A DNA stretch of 64,000 nt from Planctomycetota bacterium (lineage in GTDB: Bacteria; Planctomycetota; Planctomycetia; Pirellulales; Pirellulaceae), in assembly GCA_014381825.1 (NCBI GenBank), contig JACNKX010000038.1, positions 354,686-418,685 of the forward strand, in the 5' to 3' direction. The notes below the pieces were generated by a model. That model worked only from the letters and a program-made list of their open reading frames with translations. It searched no databases and was not told where the DNA came from. Positions 1 through 9,223 of this stretch are shown here, in pieces. Position 1 is the stretch's first letter, and the number at the start of each line of letters is the position of its first letter. The translations under genes were made by a program, and so were the position numbers.

Positions 1-1731
1 TTCGATTTGGGATTCGCCGCAACGGCTCCCATATCACGAATCGCGTCGGTCAGCCCCGCAATCTTTCGAGTGGCCCACAACCGACCGACGAAAGCGTTCC
101 TGACGCCCCCTTCGGATGTATCGAAATTGAACTGAAAGCTCTTTGCCTCTCCCGACCGTTCGCCCTTTAACATGAACCGAAGCGGCGCCTTGCCGGTATA
201 TCGACCAAGAAGAACGAGTTGATCTCCGTCGAACAGGTCGGGTAATCGACCTGGCAGCAAGTCGCTGATGCGCCCAGCGTCCAGATGGCCTTTCGAATTG
301 ACGGCAACTAGTTCCGGCGACGCGAGAATCGGCCCGTCCAGTCCATCAAACACTCGACTGACTTTGACTTCGACGTCTTCGCCGGGAAATACGAATGTCG
401 CGAAAGCTCTTGTGTTCAGAGCTATCTTGTCCAGCAGTGGTGTATTGACGTCAAACCCGACACCAAATGTAAACACGCGACGCGAGTGAATGTTGGCCTC
501 CGTCGCGACATCGCGAATTGCCTGTTCCGACCTGACGCCAACTGTAGGCAAGCCATCGGTCATAAACAGCACGATCGGCAGGACACCTCTTCTTGGTCGC
601 CGGCGAAGCGACTCGACTAGCGCGTCGTGCAAGTTGGTCCCGCCATTCGCCTTAATTCCCTGTACAAACGCTTTCGCGGCGGCCAATGTTTCGTCGGTCT
701 TTTCAACCGCAACCGGTGCGAATGCTTCGACCGCGTCGTTGTAAACGATCACGTTGAATGACTCGCCTTCGAGCAAGCCTTCGAGAACCGAGAGCGCGGC
801 GTCTTTCGCTTGGGCAATCTTCGCGCCTCGCATGCTCCCCGACCGATCGATCACGAGCGTCAATTCGCGTTTCGGGGCTGGCTTGTCGGAAGATGCGTTT
901 TCGTCGGAGGTGCCCGCCAGCAGCAGAAAGCATCCGCCTGATCGATCGGCATCAGGATAGGAGAACAAAGAAGCCGTGACGGCTCCGCGGCGAAGCAAGT
1001 AACTCAACCGAAACGCTCCCGGATCGAGTTTCGCGATTTCCGAGATACGAACCGATCGACGTTTGTTGCCCTTCTTAATCGTTTCAATCTGATGGCTCGG
1101 AGAATACACCGCATTGATCGACCGATTCGACTTGATCTCGACGTCGACCTCCCAGGGAGTGTCATAGGCGACCGACTGGCTGCGCGGAAGTTCGTAATCG
1201 ATTCGATCTCCGTCAGCTTTGAGCAAATGTTCGTAGGTAAATTGGACTTGCTGTTCGCCATTTGGTTCAACAGGAAACACGCTCGTCCGCACGACGCTGT
1301 ATCCAGCGAATTCAAGCAGCGCGGGGGTCTTTGAGTTTCTTTACGATCGAGTCAAACGTGGCTTTGGCACGTTCCTTTGTCAGCAGTTCAGCAGACGGTT
1401 CAGAGCCTGCACCCTGGAAGGTAAAGGCCCGGATGGCTGCTCCATCAGGGACAGGCAAAAGGAACTCGGCGGTCTCTCGTTTAGTTCCGGTATTCTTCAG
1501 GTGAATGTTGAGCGTTGTCGTCGCGATCTGCTCCAAGATCGTTACTCGTGCCGTGATGTTGGTGACTCGAAGCGGCTGCGAGATTGCCGCCGATGATCGG
1601 TAACTCTGCGGCACGATGACGTTGGACGCCCACGCACGAGGTGCGAGTTGTTGAGCGTCGACCGTACGAAATTCGCTGGCCAGACATAAACACACAACAA
1701 AGCCGATGACAAGTCTCACGTTACGATTCAT
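1..1731 (-). pseudogene. VIT + von Willebrand A domain exported protein, frameshifted, runs off left edge
   Basis: The ATG at 1731 follows a GGAGAGG ribosome site and begins a signal peptide (MNRNVRLVIGFVVCLCLASE). A VIT domain follows (ITARVTILEQIATTTLNIHL, then LLPVPDGAAIRAF). The frame then stops at 1312 after KKLKDPRAA. In the adjacent frame translation continues without interruption to base 1, starting LLEFAGYSVVRTSVFPVEP, the expected next part of a VIT domain, and reaching a VWA domain with a complete metal site: DRSGSMRG, GGTNLHDAL and FMTDGLPTVG. The break lies in a run of five C on the coding strand (G at 1323-1327); four C would restore KDPALLEF. The C-terminus is outside the window. 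Family knowledge: such proteins are exported and bind other proteins through VWA; the target is unknown. It is either a pseudogene or a homopolymer sequence error. Confidence 0.85.
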
Positions 1732-1948
1732 GTCGCCTCTCCTTTCAAGAAACAATTCTGTTGGCCAACGTGATGAATCATAGCCGTCAGCGAGCGACTG
1801 TCTCGTAAAGTGTTTGTAACGAAGTGACCGGCGCGGTTGCGCGCTCTTCACGAACCGAAGGAGCTGCTTACATCGTGATAGCAAGAAACGGGTGGCCGCC
1901 AGCTGCGCTCAATCGTATGCTGCGTAAAACACCTATTTGGAGCCGACA

Positions 1949-2806
1949 ATGTCGAGCAGCGACTATGAGCGAATCGAGCAAGCCATTCGGTTCCTTGAGC
2001 AACGCTATCAGCAACAGCCAACTCTCGAGGAGATCGCGGAACATCTTGCACTCAGTCAATCGCACTTCCAGCGATTGTTCCAGCGTTGGGCGGGCATCAG
2101 CCCTAAACGTTTCCTGCAATTCCTGACGCTTCAGGACGCGAAGCAGCGGCTACGTGATTCGGCCAGCGTTCTCGATGCGACCTTCGACGCCGGACTGTCC
2201 AGTCCTGGACGACTTCACGATTTGTTCGTCACGCTCGACGCAGTTACACCCGGTGAGTACAAGTCGGGTGGTCGCGAACTTCAAATCCGCTACGGCTTTC
2301 ACGATACACCATTCGGCGAAGCGTTCATCGCATCGACCGAACGAGGCATCTGCAGTCTGGAGTTTCCGGAAACAAGTGAACGTTCCGCAGTACTCGACGC
2401 GTTCCAGCGACGATGGAGCCTGGCGACGATTAAACAGAATCAACGCTACACGGCGGCGCTAGTCGAACACATTTTTGTTAACGCAGATCCGGCGCGTCGA
2501 CAACCGTTGAGCGTGTTCGTTAAGGGAACGAACTTTCAAGTACGTGTATGGGAAGCTCTATTACGAATTCCTGTTGGCACCGTCACGTCGTATGGAGACC
2601 TAGCGAAGCGTCTTGGCAACGGCCGCGCGAGCCGCGCGGTCGGGGCAGCCGTTGGTAGCAACTGGGTAGGGTATTTAATCCCCTGCCATCGCGCCATTCA
2701 AAGCAGCGGGATCGCCCATCGCTATCGATGGGGCACGGCGAGAAAGAAAGCCATGCTCGGGTGGGAAGCGGCGGTCGCAGCCGATTCCGAGCAACAAGGA
2801 ACTTAA
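1949..2806 (+). CDS. AraC-type HTH / methylated-DNA-[protein]-cysteine S-methyltransferase fusion
   Basis: This 285-residue protein joins an N-terminal AraC/XylS-like helix-turn-helix (residues about 8-105, with PTLEEIAEHLALSQSHFQRLFQRW) to an O6-alkylguanine-DNA alkyltransferase domain (about 115-275). The acceptor Cys246 lies in the invariant IPCHR motif. The enzyme would transfer the alkyl group from O6-alkylguanine to its own cysteine in one irreversible step. It resembles E. coli Ada but lacks the N-terminal zinc/phosphotriester domain with its regulatory cysteine, so how alkylation would be sensed is unclear. I chose ATG 1949 because GGAG at 1939-1942 sits six bases upstream; a TTG at 1937 is in frame but has no ribosome site. 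It is divergent from the VIT/VWA gene, with about 200 bp between the starts. Confidence 0.93.
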   Translation: MSSSDYERIEQAIRFLEQRYQQQPTLEEIAEHLALSQSHFQRLFQRWAGISPKRFLQFLTLQDAKQRLRDSASVLDATFDAGLSSPGRLHDLFVTLDAVTPGEYKSGGRELQIRYGFHDTPFGEAFIASTERGICSLEFPETSERSAVLDAFQRRWSLATIKQNQRYTAALVEHIFVNADPARRQPLSVFVKGTNFQVRVWEALLRIPVGTVTSYGDLAKRLGNGRASRAVGAAVGSNWVGYLIPCHRAIQSSGIAHRYRWGTARKKAMLGWEAAVAADSEQQGT

Positions 2807-2913
2807 AGTGAACCACCTCTTTCGTTCCGTGTCATGGTGGTACGGCTGCAAGTTAAAACATGCGACGTCGCAGCAGCCTTGCTCCGTTAACCTTACACAT
2901 GGTCTCCGGTTCG

Positions 2914-3084
2914 ATGGAACTTTACGATCCGTCTATACGCGAGGAACTACTGGCTAGAGTCGAGCGGGATCCGAGTTCGCTGTCTTTCCACCAAGCTTCT
3001 GCGTGCCGAGGATGCTTGACAATCGCAGCCATTGTATTCGCCTTCGGATTTGGCATGGCGATCGGGGCTTGGTGCTTCCCGTGA
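2914..3084 (+). CDS. Possible small membrane protein (hypothetical)
   Basis: A 56-codon frame follows the methyltransferase gene. It encodes an acidic, helical N-terminus (MELYDPSIREELLARVERD) and a C-terminal hydrophobic stretch (LTIAAIVFAFGFGMAIGAW) that would span the membrane once. The frame can be extended upstream to 2860. No clear ribosome site precedes either start, and I recognise no family. The protein-like composition is the only support, so this is weak. If it is not a gene, 2807-3146 is an empty intergenic stretch. Confidence 0.3.
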   Translation: MELYDPSIREELLARVERDPSSLSFHQASACRGCLTIAAIVFAFGFGMAIGAWCFP

Positions 3085-3146
3085 ACCCGCCATCAAACGC
3101 ACTCAAACGAACGACTGCATCTCGCTACGCATAACGGTTACGCATT

Positions 3147-3524
3147 CTATTCGACGATTTCGCTCTTTGTACTTTCGACGAACGCCAATACATCCTTTTG
3201 CTCTTGGGCACCCACTTCGAACGACGCAAGCGTGTCACGAAGGTGCTCGGCAAAACGCTGCCAATCTGCTTCGTCAATCTTCATGCCTAGGTGCGTCGTC
3301 GCCATATCGCGCCCCGTGTAGAGCAGGTTTCCACCGGCGTTCGCACACAGAAACTCGATCAGCAGTTGCTTCTCACGTCGCAGACCGTCATCACCTCGAT
3401 GCCGCCAAAATCTTCCGAGTCGGTCATCAGCCTGTAACCTCGCGATAAGATCAGCCGCCACCGCCGCAATCGCATCGTAACCACCAAGGCGAACATAGAG
3501 GGTGTCAAGCGTATCATCTGTCAT
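3147..3524 (-). CDS. Group 1 truncated haemoglobin
   Basis: The 125-residue product has the compact 2-on-2 globin pattern: LYVRLGGYDAIAAVAADL at the start, Phe39 at the CD1 position (DDRLGRFW), and the proximal haem ligand His78 in ATTHLGMKI. Length and motifs fit the TrHbN group, which binds oxygen and nitric oxide and often acts in NO detoxification; the actual ligand role here is not visible from sequence. The ATG at 3524 has a strong AAGGAG ribosome site eight bases upstream. The gene stands alone between convergent and divergent neighbours. Confidence 0.92.
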   Translation of the reverse strand: MTDDTLDTLYVRLGGYDAIAAVAADLIARLQADDRLGRFWRHRGDDGLRREKQLLIEFLCANAGGNLLYTGRDMATTHLGMKIDEADWQRFAEHLRDTLASFEVGAQEQKDVLAFVESTKSEIVE

Positions 3525-3716
3525 CTTTATCTCCTTGCGATCAATGAGACGGCCGTACGCGCTTTGTTAGTTCACGGGCAATCGGACGATCTCGAACCAC
3601 GAATTCTCCTTGTGTAATCCGGTGCCTGATCGTACCATCAACGATGTTTGATGTATTCCCGGTATGAGCGAGTTAGGCGGGGATTACTTGATTTCGGACA
3701 TGGAGTTCATTCCAGC

Positions 3717-5099
3717 GTGCTCAACATTCATCGACGAGAGTTTCTTCGCACGGGCTTGACCGGTTTCAGTGCATTAACTCTTTCCGAGTTGTATCGCTTG
3801 CGAGCGCAAGCAGCGGAACCCGCTTCCGGCAACACAGCGGTGATTCTCGTATGGCTGCGTGGAGGCGCGAGCCATCTCGACACATTCGATCCGAAGCCCG
3901 ACGCACCGTCCGAGTTTCGTGGCCCCTACGCACCAATCGACACCGCGACTCCCGGCATACAAATCTCCGAATTGCTGCCACGCCTTGCCACTTTGTCCGA
4001 TCGATTCGCTTTGCTACGGTCGGTTGCTCATACCGGCGGCGGACATCCGGCGGGGTCGCTTCAAGTTCTGGGGGGCGATCCGGATCGGCAAGATAAGGTC
4101 AAGCCGGTCTACCCCGATTGGATGACGATTGCCAACTACTTGCGTCACGATCCGAAACAAACGATTCCTAACTATGTAGCGATCAACCCCGTCGATCGCT
4201 ACGACAGCTTTACGATCGCCGGTTCGACCTATCTTGGGCCGAGCTACGGTGCTTTCAAGGTGATCGGCGATCCAAGCCGACCCAACTTCGAGATACCAAA
4301 CATCGGGCTCGCCACCGACAAGCAAGGGCGATTACAGCAACGACTCGACTTGAAAGGGGCGTTGGATCGTCTCCAGCGCAGTGTCGACCAATCCGGTGTC
4401 GTCGATGCGGTTGATAAGTTCGAATCGCAAGCGTTGAACCTTCTTACCAGCCCCACCGCGCGAAGAGCATTTGATTTAAGTAAAGAGACGGACGCGGTCC
4501 GCGATCGTTATGGTCGGAACCAATGGGGCCAGCAGTGCTTGATAGCTAGGCGATTGGTAGAAGCCGGCGTCGAAATCATCGCAACGGAATTCGACGGACC
4601 GCTGTGCGGGCGCGTCGCGAACTGGGACGATCACGCCGTCAACCACCACGTCTTCGACGCAGTCAAATTCCGCGCCCCTTTCTTCGATCAAGCCATTTCC
4701 GCGCTGATCGAAGATGTTTACGCGAGAAACCTTAACAAACGAGTTCTGGTCGTTGTCACTGGAGAATTTGGACGAACGCCGCGTATCTCGTACGTCGCCA
4801 GCAGTGGCGGAGGCGTTGCAAGCGGTGCGGTCGGAACGGTCCAGCCGGGTCGAGACCACTGGCCTCGCGCCAATACAATGTTGTTTGCTGGAGGCGGCAT
4901 CGAAACCGGCCAGGTCATCGGCGCAACGGACGCCCGTGGTGAAGATCCGGTCGATCGTCGAGTTGGGCCCGGTGACTTCCTAGCAACGATCTATCGTCAT
5001 TTAGGAATCGATTACGAACGCGTCGCGATCCCGAACTTCTCTGGACGCCCGGTCCCCTTGCTTAGCGACGGCAAGGCTATCTCCGAGCTTGCTGGCTGA
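3717..5099 (+). CDS. DUF1501 family protein (sulfatase-like fold, Tat-exported)
   Basis: This belongs to the large planctomycete DUF1501 family, related to the alkaline phosphatase/sulfatase superfamily. It has a twin-arginine leader (NIHRREFLRTGLTGFSAL), the early block VILVWLRGGASHLDTFDPKPDAP, and the C-terminal blocks TGEFGRTPRI, GRDHWPRANTMLFAGGG and GDFLATIYRHLGID. The substrate of the family is not established. I chose the GTG at 3717 (MLNIHRREF), with GGAG eleven bases upstream; an in-frame ATG at 3651 has no ribosome site. Unlike many family members it has no adjacent DUF1549/DUF1553 partner. It is convergent with the patatin gene, the two stop codons lying two bases apart. Confidence 0.9.
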   Translation: MLNIHRREFLRTGLTGFSALTLSELYRLRAQAAEPASGNTAVILVWLRGGASHLDTFDPKPDAPSEFRGPYAPIDTATPGIQISELLPRLATLSDRFALLRSVAHTGGGHPAGSLQVLGGDPDRQDKVKPVYPDWMTIANYLRHDPKQTIPNYVAINPVDRYDSFTIAGSTYLGPSYGAFKVIGDPSRPNFEIPNIGLATDKQGRLQQRLDLKGALDRLQRSVDQSGVVDAVDKFESQALNLLTSPTARRAFDLSKETDAVRDRYGRNQWGQQCLIARRLVEAGVEIIATEFDGPLCGRVANWDDHAVNHHVFDAVKFRAPFFDQAISALIEDVYARNLNKRVLVVVTGEFGRTPRISYVASSGGGVASGAVGTVQPGRDHWPRANTMLFAGGGIETGQVIGATDARGEDPVDRRVGPGDFLATIYRHLGIDYERVAIPNFSGRPVPLLSDGKAISELAG

Positions 5100-5101
5100 G
5101 C

Positions 5102-8100
5102 CTAAACCTGGCACGCGTCTCGGACTTTTTGGCTGCGATCCTTTTTGCAGCGATTCAGAGCCTGCCTAGCCTCCGCACTATCCTTTCCGATCACGGCAAG
5201 TGCTCGCGCCGCAGCGGCGCGGGTAGCGACTTGCCCGCCGACACTGAGGTTTATCAACGGACCGATTGCCGACGAAGTGTCTAACACTTCATAAGGTCCG
5301 CGACCGTATTCACAAATCACATCCGCCGCGACACTTTGTAGCTGCACATCATCAACATCTTCGAGAACTGCGACAAGATGCGGAAGTGCGGCGAGTGGGT
5401 ATTCATAAAGCAAACGCTTGACATACTGCGTGACACTCCATTGCTCCTCGAGCAGCGCTCGCAGTAAGTCAGGCATAGCGGCGAACGAATTAGTTCCGAG
5501 TTGTTCAAGTTTCTCTCTGGCTAACTCGTGTTCAGCAGCATCCTTTGAGCGAAGTTCGGAGAGGATCTGACACACCTCTTCCATAAGTGGCTCACTAGTA
5601 GAGATGGCACTTCTGTCGTCTCCTGACGGCTCCACGCAATACTCATCAACAAATCGCTTGATGAACCCAGGCGCGTCCAATTGAGCGAGTGGGCCGCCAT
5701 CACCACCCGACATCGAGTTGCATAGTTCATTGGCGATATGCAGTCCGAGCGACCGGTACGAATCGAACCGATCCGCATCATAGAATTGATCCGAGGTGGG
5801 GTCATGGGGGAACTCGTCTTGAGTGCGGTGGAATTGCCGCAACTCGTACGGCTCGTCACCATTCAGTGTTGGCTTCATATATGCCAAATACCCATCCGGC
5901 GAACCTTCCTCTGGGTATCGTATCCTCACAACTACGAAATGGGATCGCGATAGTTTTGTTGCCGCATCCGGCACGAGTTTCTCGAGTGCGAGCGGCATCT
6001 CTTCTTTGCCCATCGGAATAAACAAGATGCCATCATCTCTCTTTACGTTTCTTATCAGTCGCGTTAGATCAGAAAATACGAAGCTACTATCCTGCCCTGC
6101 ATCCGAAGCGATAATCAGCCGACACCGCCTCTTCAGGAGTGACTCGATGCCAAGGTTTTCGTAATGTCCGCCGTCCGTCACGAAGCAGAATGATCGCTTC
6201 TCGAGACGTTGCAGTCGGTTGTAAAGGAATCGCAGTGGTGTGAAAGGAGTTGTTACGACAAGGCGTCGCAATGCCGCGGGAAGCCAAGAATCGTGCCCTG
6301 GGTTCGGGACCCACTGTCCGAGCCTGATATTCGCAAGAAACAACAAGCCAACGATCAATGGATTGTCGGTCTGAACCGGACTGACCGCCGCGCCTGAAAT
6401 CGCCACCGCATCTTCAAGCGAATACTCGCCTTCCAGATATCGGCTGGTCTTGGCGTAGTGTGTGGATTGCGACCCGCAATAGAGCTTCGAGAATAGGAAT
6501 CGGTCGCGATTCGTCGTGTATTCGGCACCGTCGTGTATGCGGCGCGTATGAACCGCGCCAGTGAGTAGGTGATAGGGGCGACCTACTTTTGTCGTTTCAA
6601 GCTGTGCAAGCGGGATGCCCTTCGCAAGCCCTGGCGTTTTCTCGATCCACATGCTCGCGATTCTGCGGCTGTAAAAGCCATGCCATGACGTGGCGTTCAA
6701 GTCGACGAGTGCGCTTGCGATGATAAATACGATCGAAGAAAAAACAAACCAATTCCAGCGGGTTTGCTGATCCTCGACGAGGACAGTCGAGGCGTAGATT
6801 TTATTCCTGTCGCTGATCGCGTTTCCATAGTACGCCTTGAGGAGTTCACGGTTGATTGCATAGACGGCACGAACATCAGCGTCCTTGATGATGGCTGGGT
6901 GTGGCTTCGGGCCGTGCGCTAGCGACTCGCTATGCGGGTCATCATTCTCATGGGACATATCGGCAGTATTCGTATGCACAATCGCGGCTTGAGCAACGCG
7001 CGCCGCTCGCTTATGAATCCTCAGAAGTTTTTCGCCCCACGCTTGAGGCTCCAGGCCGGGATGAAACGCACTAACTTGATCGAATGCCGCGCGAAGTTGA
7101 GGAGTTGGCTTTTCCGAACTGCCCATGAAGTTGGCAATTACTTTGTCAGGAAGGAAAGTGGAATAAAACTCTGGCCTAATTAGTCGTTGATTCATTTCAC
7201 GGACGAGACGCGTTTGCGTTTCACGACGCTTTCTTCTCGCACTAACGGTTTCGGCCAGCAAGTTTTCGGTTGACTCCTCCCCGTCCGCGACCACTAATTC
7301 GCCCACATAGGTGAAAAGATGCCACCAGCGACTGAGGAATGAGACTTTTGCGAACTCTTTAGGACGATTAATATCCCCATCGTCACCAAGGATTCCACCG
7401 TCACCCAGCCGAACCTTGTCGTGATCCAACTCTTGATCGACGAGCAGCAGCGCGAGTTTGTTCTGCAACTGAAAGTCCACCATCGGAAGCATGTTGGTTG
7501 GAACTTTGAGAAGCGGATCTCCGTCGGCAATGTTTGCTCCACGTTCTTGATTCACTCGCGTGCGTCTTTGTTCGGGCGACTTGGTTAGTATCTCTCGAAG
7601 GAATTCGAGGTCTCGAATCGAGAGCTTTCCTAGTTGTGCAGGTGTGACGGACGGACCTTGCGCAGACTTTCCAGGTTTCGCCTCCTCGCCAGCCGCAGGT
7701 TTATCAATCGCCGCACTACCTTGCGTCAATTCCTGCCACTCTTCCTCATACAACGGGCACGACACGGCGTCCGCTGCAGATTCCCAGACATGCCCGGTTC
7801 CATCTTTACTTTCGCGGCCGACAAGTTGACCCCACATCGGCGCAGTGAGATCCCACGACCTGATGTCGGACAAGAATATGCGGTCTTCGCGATAATCGCT
7901 GTAGTTCGATATATTTTCGACGGCGAAATAGGCAACGAACAGGAATGGAACTCCATAAGCGAGGGCGCGCGTCGTCAACCAAAATACATATCGCTCAGCC
8001 ACGTTCTTGGGATTCGTGCCGCTCCGAATCAATCGCTGTGGAGTCAGATAGGGTAGCAGGCTCGCCGCTATGGCACCGAAGAAAAGGGCCTTGAAGGTTG

Positions 8101-8911
8101 AACTAAAACTCGTGTGCGACGTCCCACTCGAAAAGGAAATATCTCCAGTTCCAAGAAGCGCTGCGATTGCCACCAAAATAGATGCGATTAGCACGTAGAA
8201 GACATAACGCGCTACTGTCCCAGATGCGTGTCGGACGAATTTGAAATAAGAAACGGCCCAAAACATCGCCCAGAACACAAAGAGAACAAATGTTGGAAAG
8301 AGGGCACGGAGGACGTCTCCTTGAAATCCCAGTGCCGAAATCCAATCTTGAACCGCGACGTAATCGAGCATTCGAAAGAGGTAGGTCACCAGCGACGCCA
8401 TCGCGACGAGCCCGCTGAAAACCACGAGCCATATCAACAGCAAACCGATCAGATAACGGTTAACGAAAACCCACGTCTTCCGAAGATACTGACCGCCATG
8501 AATGAATTTCATCATTCGCGGGGATTGCTTTCCATCGCTGTCAGCAATGGGAAACATGGATTCACTTTCCGCACAGTCCACATTCGTCGATTCCGCCTGC
8601 AGTGCCGCGGATGACAAATAGGCCCCCGCATAACCGCCACCGGAAACAGTTGACAAATAGTCGATGAAGGGGAGAACGCCACGGCGGTGGAGCGCCTGGA
8701 GAACTCCAAGGGAGAAAGCCGCCGAACGGACGCCGCCTCCAGAAAGCGCAAGGCCAACTAAGCTTTCTCGAATATCATCGGGTGCGTCTATACGATCCAA
8801 CGCACGCTTTCGACGCAAAACTATCTCTGCGATTTCAGCTTCGCGAACCGTGTCCAGATCCACAATGACTTGCTCGTCTCCGTCAGCACCTGCGTTCGCA
8901 GAATCATTCAT
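5102..8911 (-). CDS. Large membrane patatin-like phospholipase with C-terminal HEAT-like repeats
   Basis: A 1269-residue protein. The patatin domain is split. The N-terminal part has the oxyanion loop LALSGGGVRSAAF (residues 55-66) and nucleophile Ser90 in LSTVSGGGYAG. The catalytic Asp913 comes about 820 residues later in VTDGGHYENLG. Between them lie at least five hydrophobic segments (for example YLIGLLLIWLVVFSGLVAM, FPTFVLFVFWAMFWAVSYF and FVFSSIVFIIASALVDL), so the hydrolase is embedded in a membrane protein. The last 160 residues look like HEAT/armadillo repeats (AMPDLLRALLEEQ, ALPHLVAVLEDVD, ATRAAAARALAVIG). The expected activity is hydrolysis of acyl esters of membrane lipids. The ATG at 8911 follows AGGAAAGG; the frame stays open to 9199, but I see no ribosome site there. 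Confidence 0.88.
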   Translation of the reverse strand: MNDSANAGADGDEQVIVDLDTVREAEIAEIVLRRKRALDRIDAPDDIRESLVGLALSGGGVRSAAFSLGVLQALHRRGVLPFIDYLSTVSGGGYAGAYLSSAALQAESTNVDCAESESMFPIADSDGKQSPRMMKFIHGGQYLRKTWVFVNRYLIGLLLIWLVVFSGLVAMASLVTYLFRMLDYVAVQDWISALGFQGDVLRALFPTFVLFVFWAMFWAVSYFKFVRHASGTVARYVFYVLIASILVAIAALLGTGDISFSSGTSHTSFSSTFKALFFGAIAASLLPYLTPQRLIRSGTNPKNVAERYVFWLTTRALAYGVPFLFVAYFAVENISNYSDYREDRIFLSDIRSWDLTAPMWGQLVGRESKDGTGHVWESAADAVSCPLYEEEWQELTQGSAAIDKPAAGEEAKPGKSAQGPSVTPAQLGKLSIRDLEFLREILTKSPEQRRTRVNQERGANIADGDPLLKVPTNMLPMVDFQLQNKLALLLVDQELDHDKVRLGDGGILGDDGDINRPKEFAKVSFLSRWWHLFTYVGELVVADGEESTENLLAETVSARRKRRETQTRLVREMNQRLIRPEFYSTFLPDKVIANFMGSSEKPTPQLRAAFDQVSAFHPGLEPQAWGEKLLRIHKRAARVAQAAIVHTNTADMSHENDDPHSESLAHGPKPHPAIIKDADVRAVYAINRELLKAYYGNAISDRNKIYASTVLVEDQQTRWNWFVFSSIVFIIASALVDLNATSWHGFYSRRIASMWIEKTPGLAKGIPLAQLETTKVGRPYHLLTGAVHTRRIHDGAEYTTNRDRFLFSKLYCGSQSTHYAKTSRYLEGEYSLEDAVAISGAAVSPVQTDNPLIVGLLFLANIRLGQWVPNPGHDSWLPAALRRLVVTTPFTPLRFLYNRLQRLEKRSFCFVTDGGHYENLGIESLLKRRCRLIIASDAGQDSSFVFSDLTRLIRNVKRDDGILFIPMGKEEMPLALEKLVPDAATKLSRSHFVVVRIRYPEEGSPDGYLAYMKPTLNGDEPYELRQFHRTQDEFPHDPTSDQFYDADRFDSYRSLGLHIANELCNSMSGGDGGPLAQLDAPGFIKRFVDEYCVEPSGDDRSAISTSEPLMEEVCQILSELRSKDAAEHELAREKLEQLGTNSFAAMPDLLRALLEEQWSVTQYVKRLLYEYPLAALPHLVAVLEDVDDVQLQSVAADVICEYGRGPYEVLDTSSAIGPLINLSVGGQVATRAAAARALAVIGKDSAEARQALNRCKKDRSQKVRDACQV

Positions 8912-9223
8912 GCGACTGCCCTTTCCTAGTGAATGACAACGCATGCCGCTGCCAGTCCTGCCAAGGCTTAACCACAGGCCTTGAATCAGGCCTAATGCGA
9001 AGCAGCTTATCCGGGGGGGGACACTAATGCAAGCATCTTCGAGGTATTTGAGCCCGCTTTCTAAGACACTGACACAAAGAGCCGCCGTCGTTGCACCGGG
9101 TTTGCCGTTTAAGTCTGCATAGTCTCGCTGACTTAACAGCAAGGCACCCTCTCGGCCACCGCGCGGTGCCGCAGATGTTCCCCCAACACCACGCAACACT
9201 TTGTGTCGTCAGATTCGTATCGC
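8912..9223. other. Intergenic region upstream of the patatin gene
   Basis: This 312-bp gap separates the DUF1501 stop at 9224 from the patatin start. The patatin frame stays open through most of it, but the composition (Arg/Gly/Ser-rich, no recognisable domain) does not look coded. It contains a run of eight G near 9012 and probably carries the patatin promoter. I see no RNA gene or clear terminator. Confidence 0.4.

Noticed and set aside
8912..9199. Upstream extension of the patatin protein
   Set aside because: The frame is open, but there is no ribosome site or conserved sequence, whereas the start at 8911 has AGGAAAGG.
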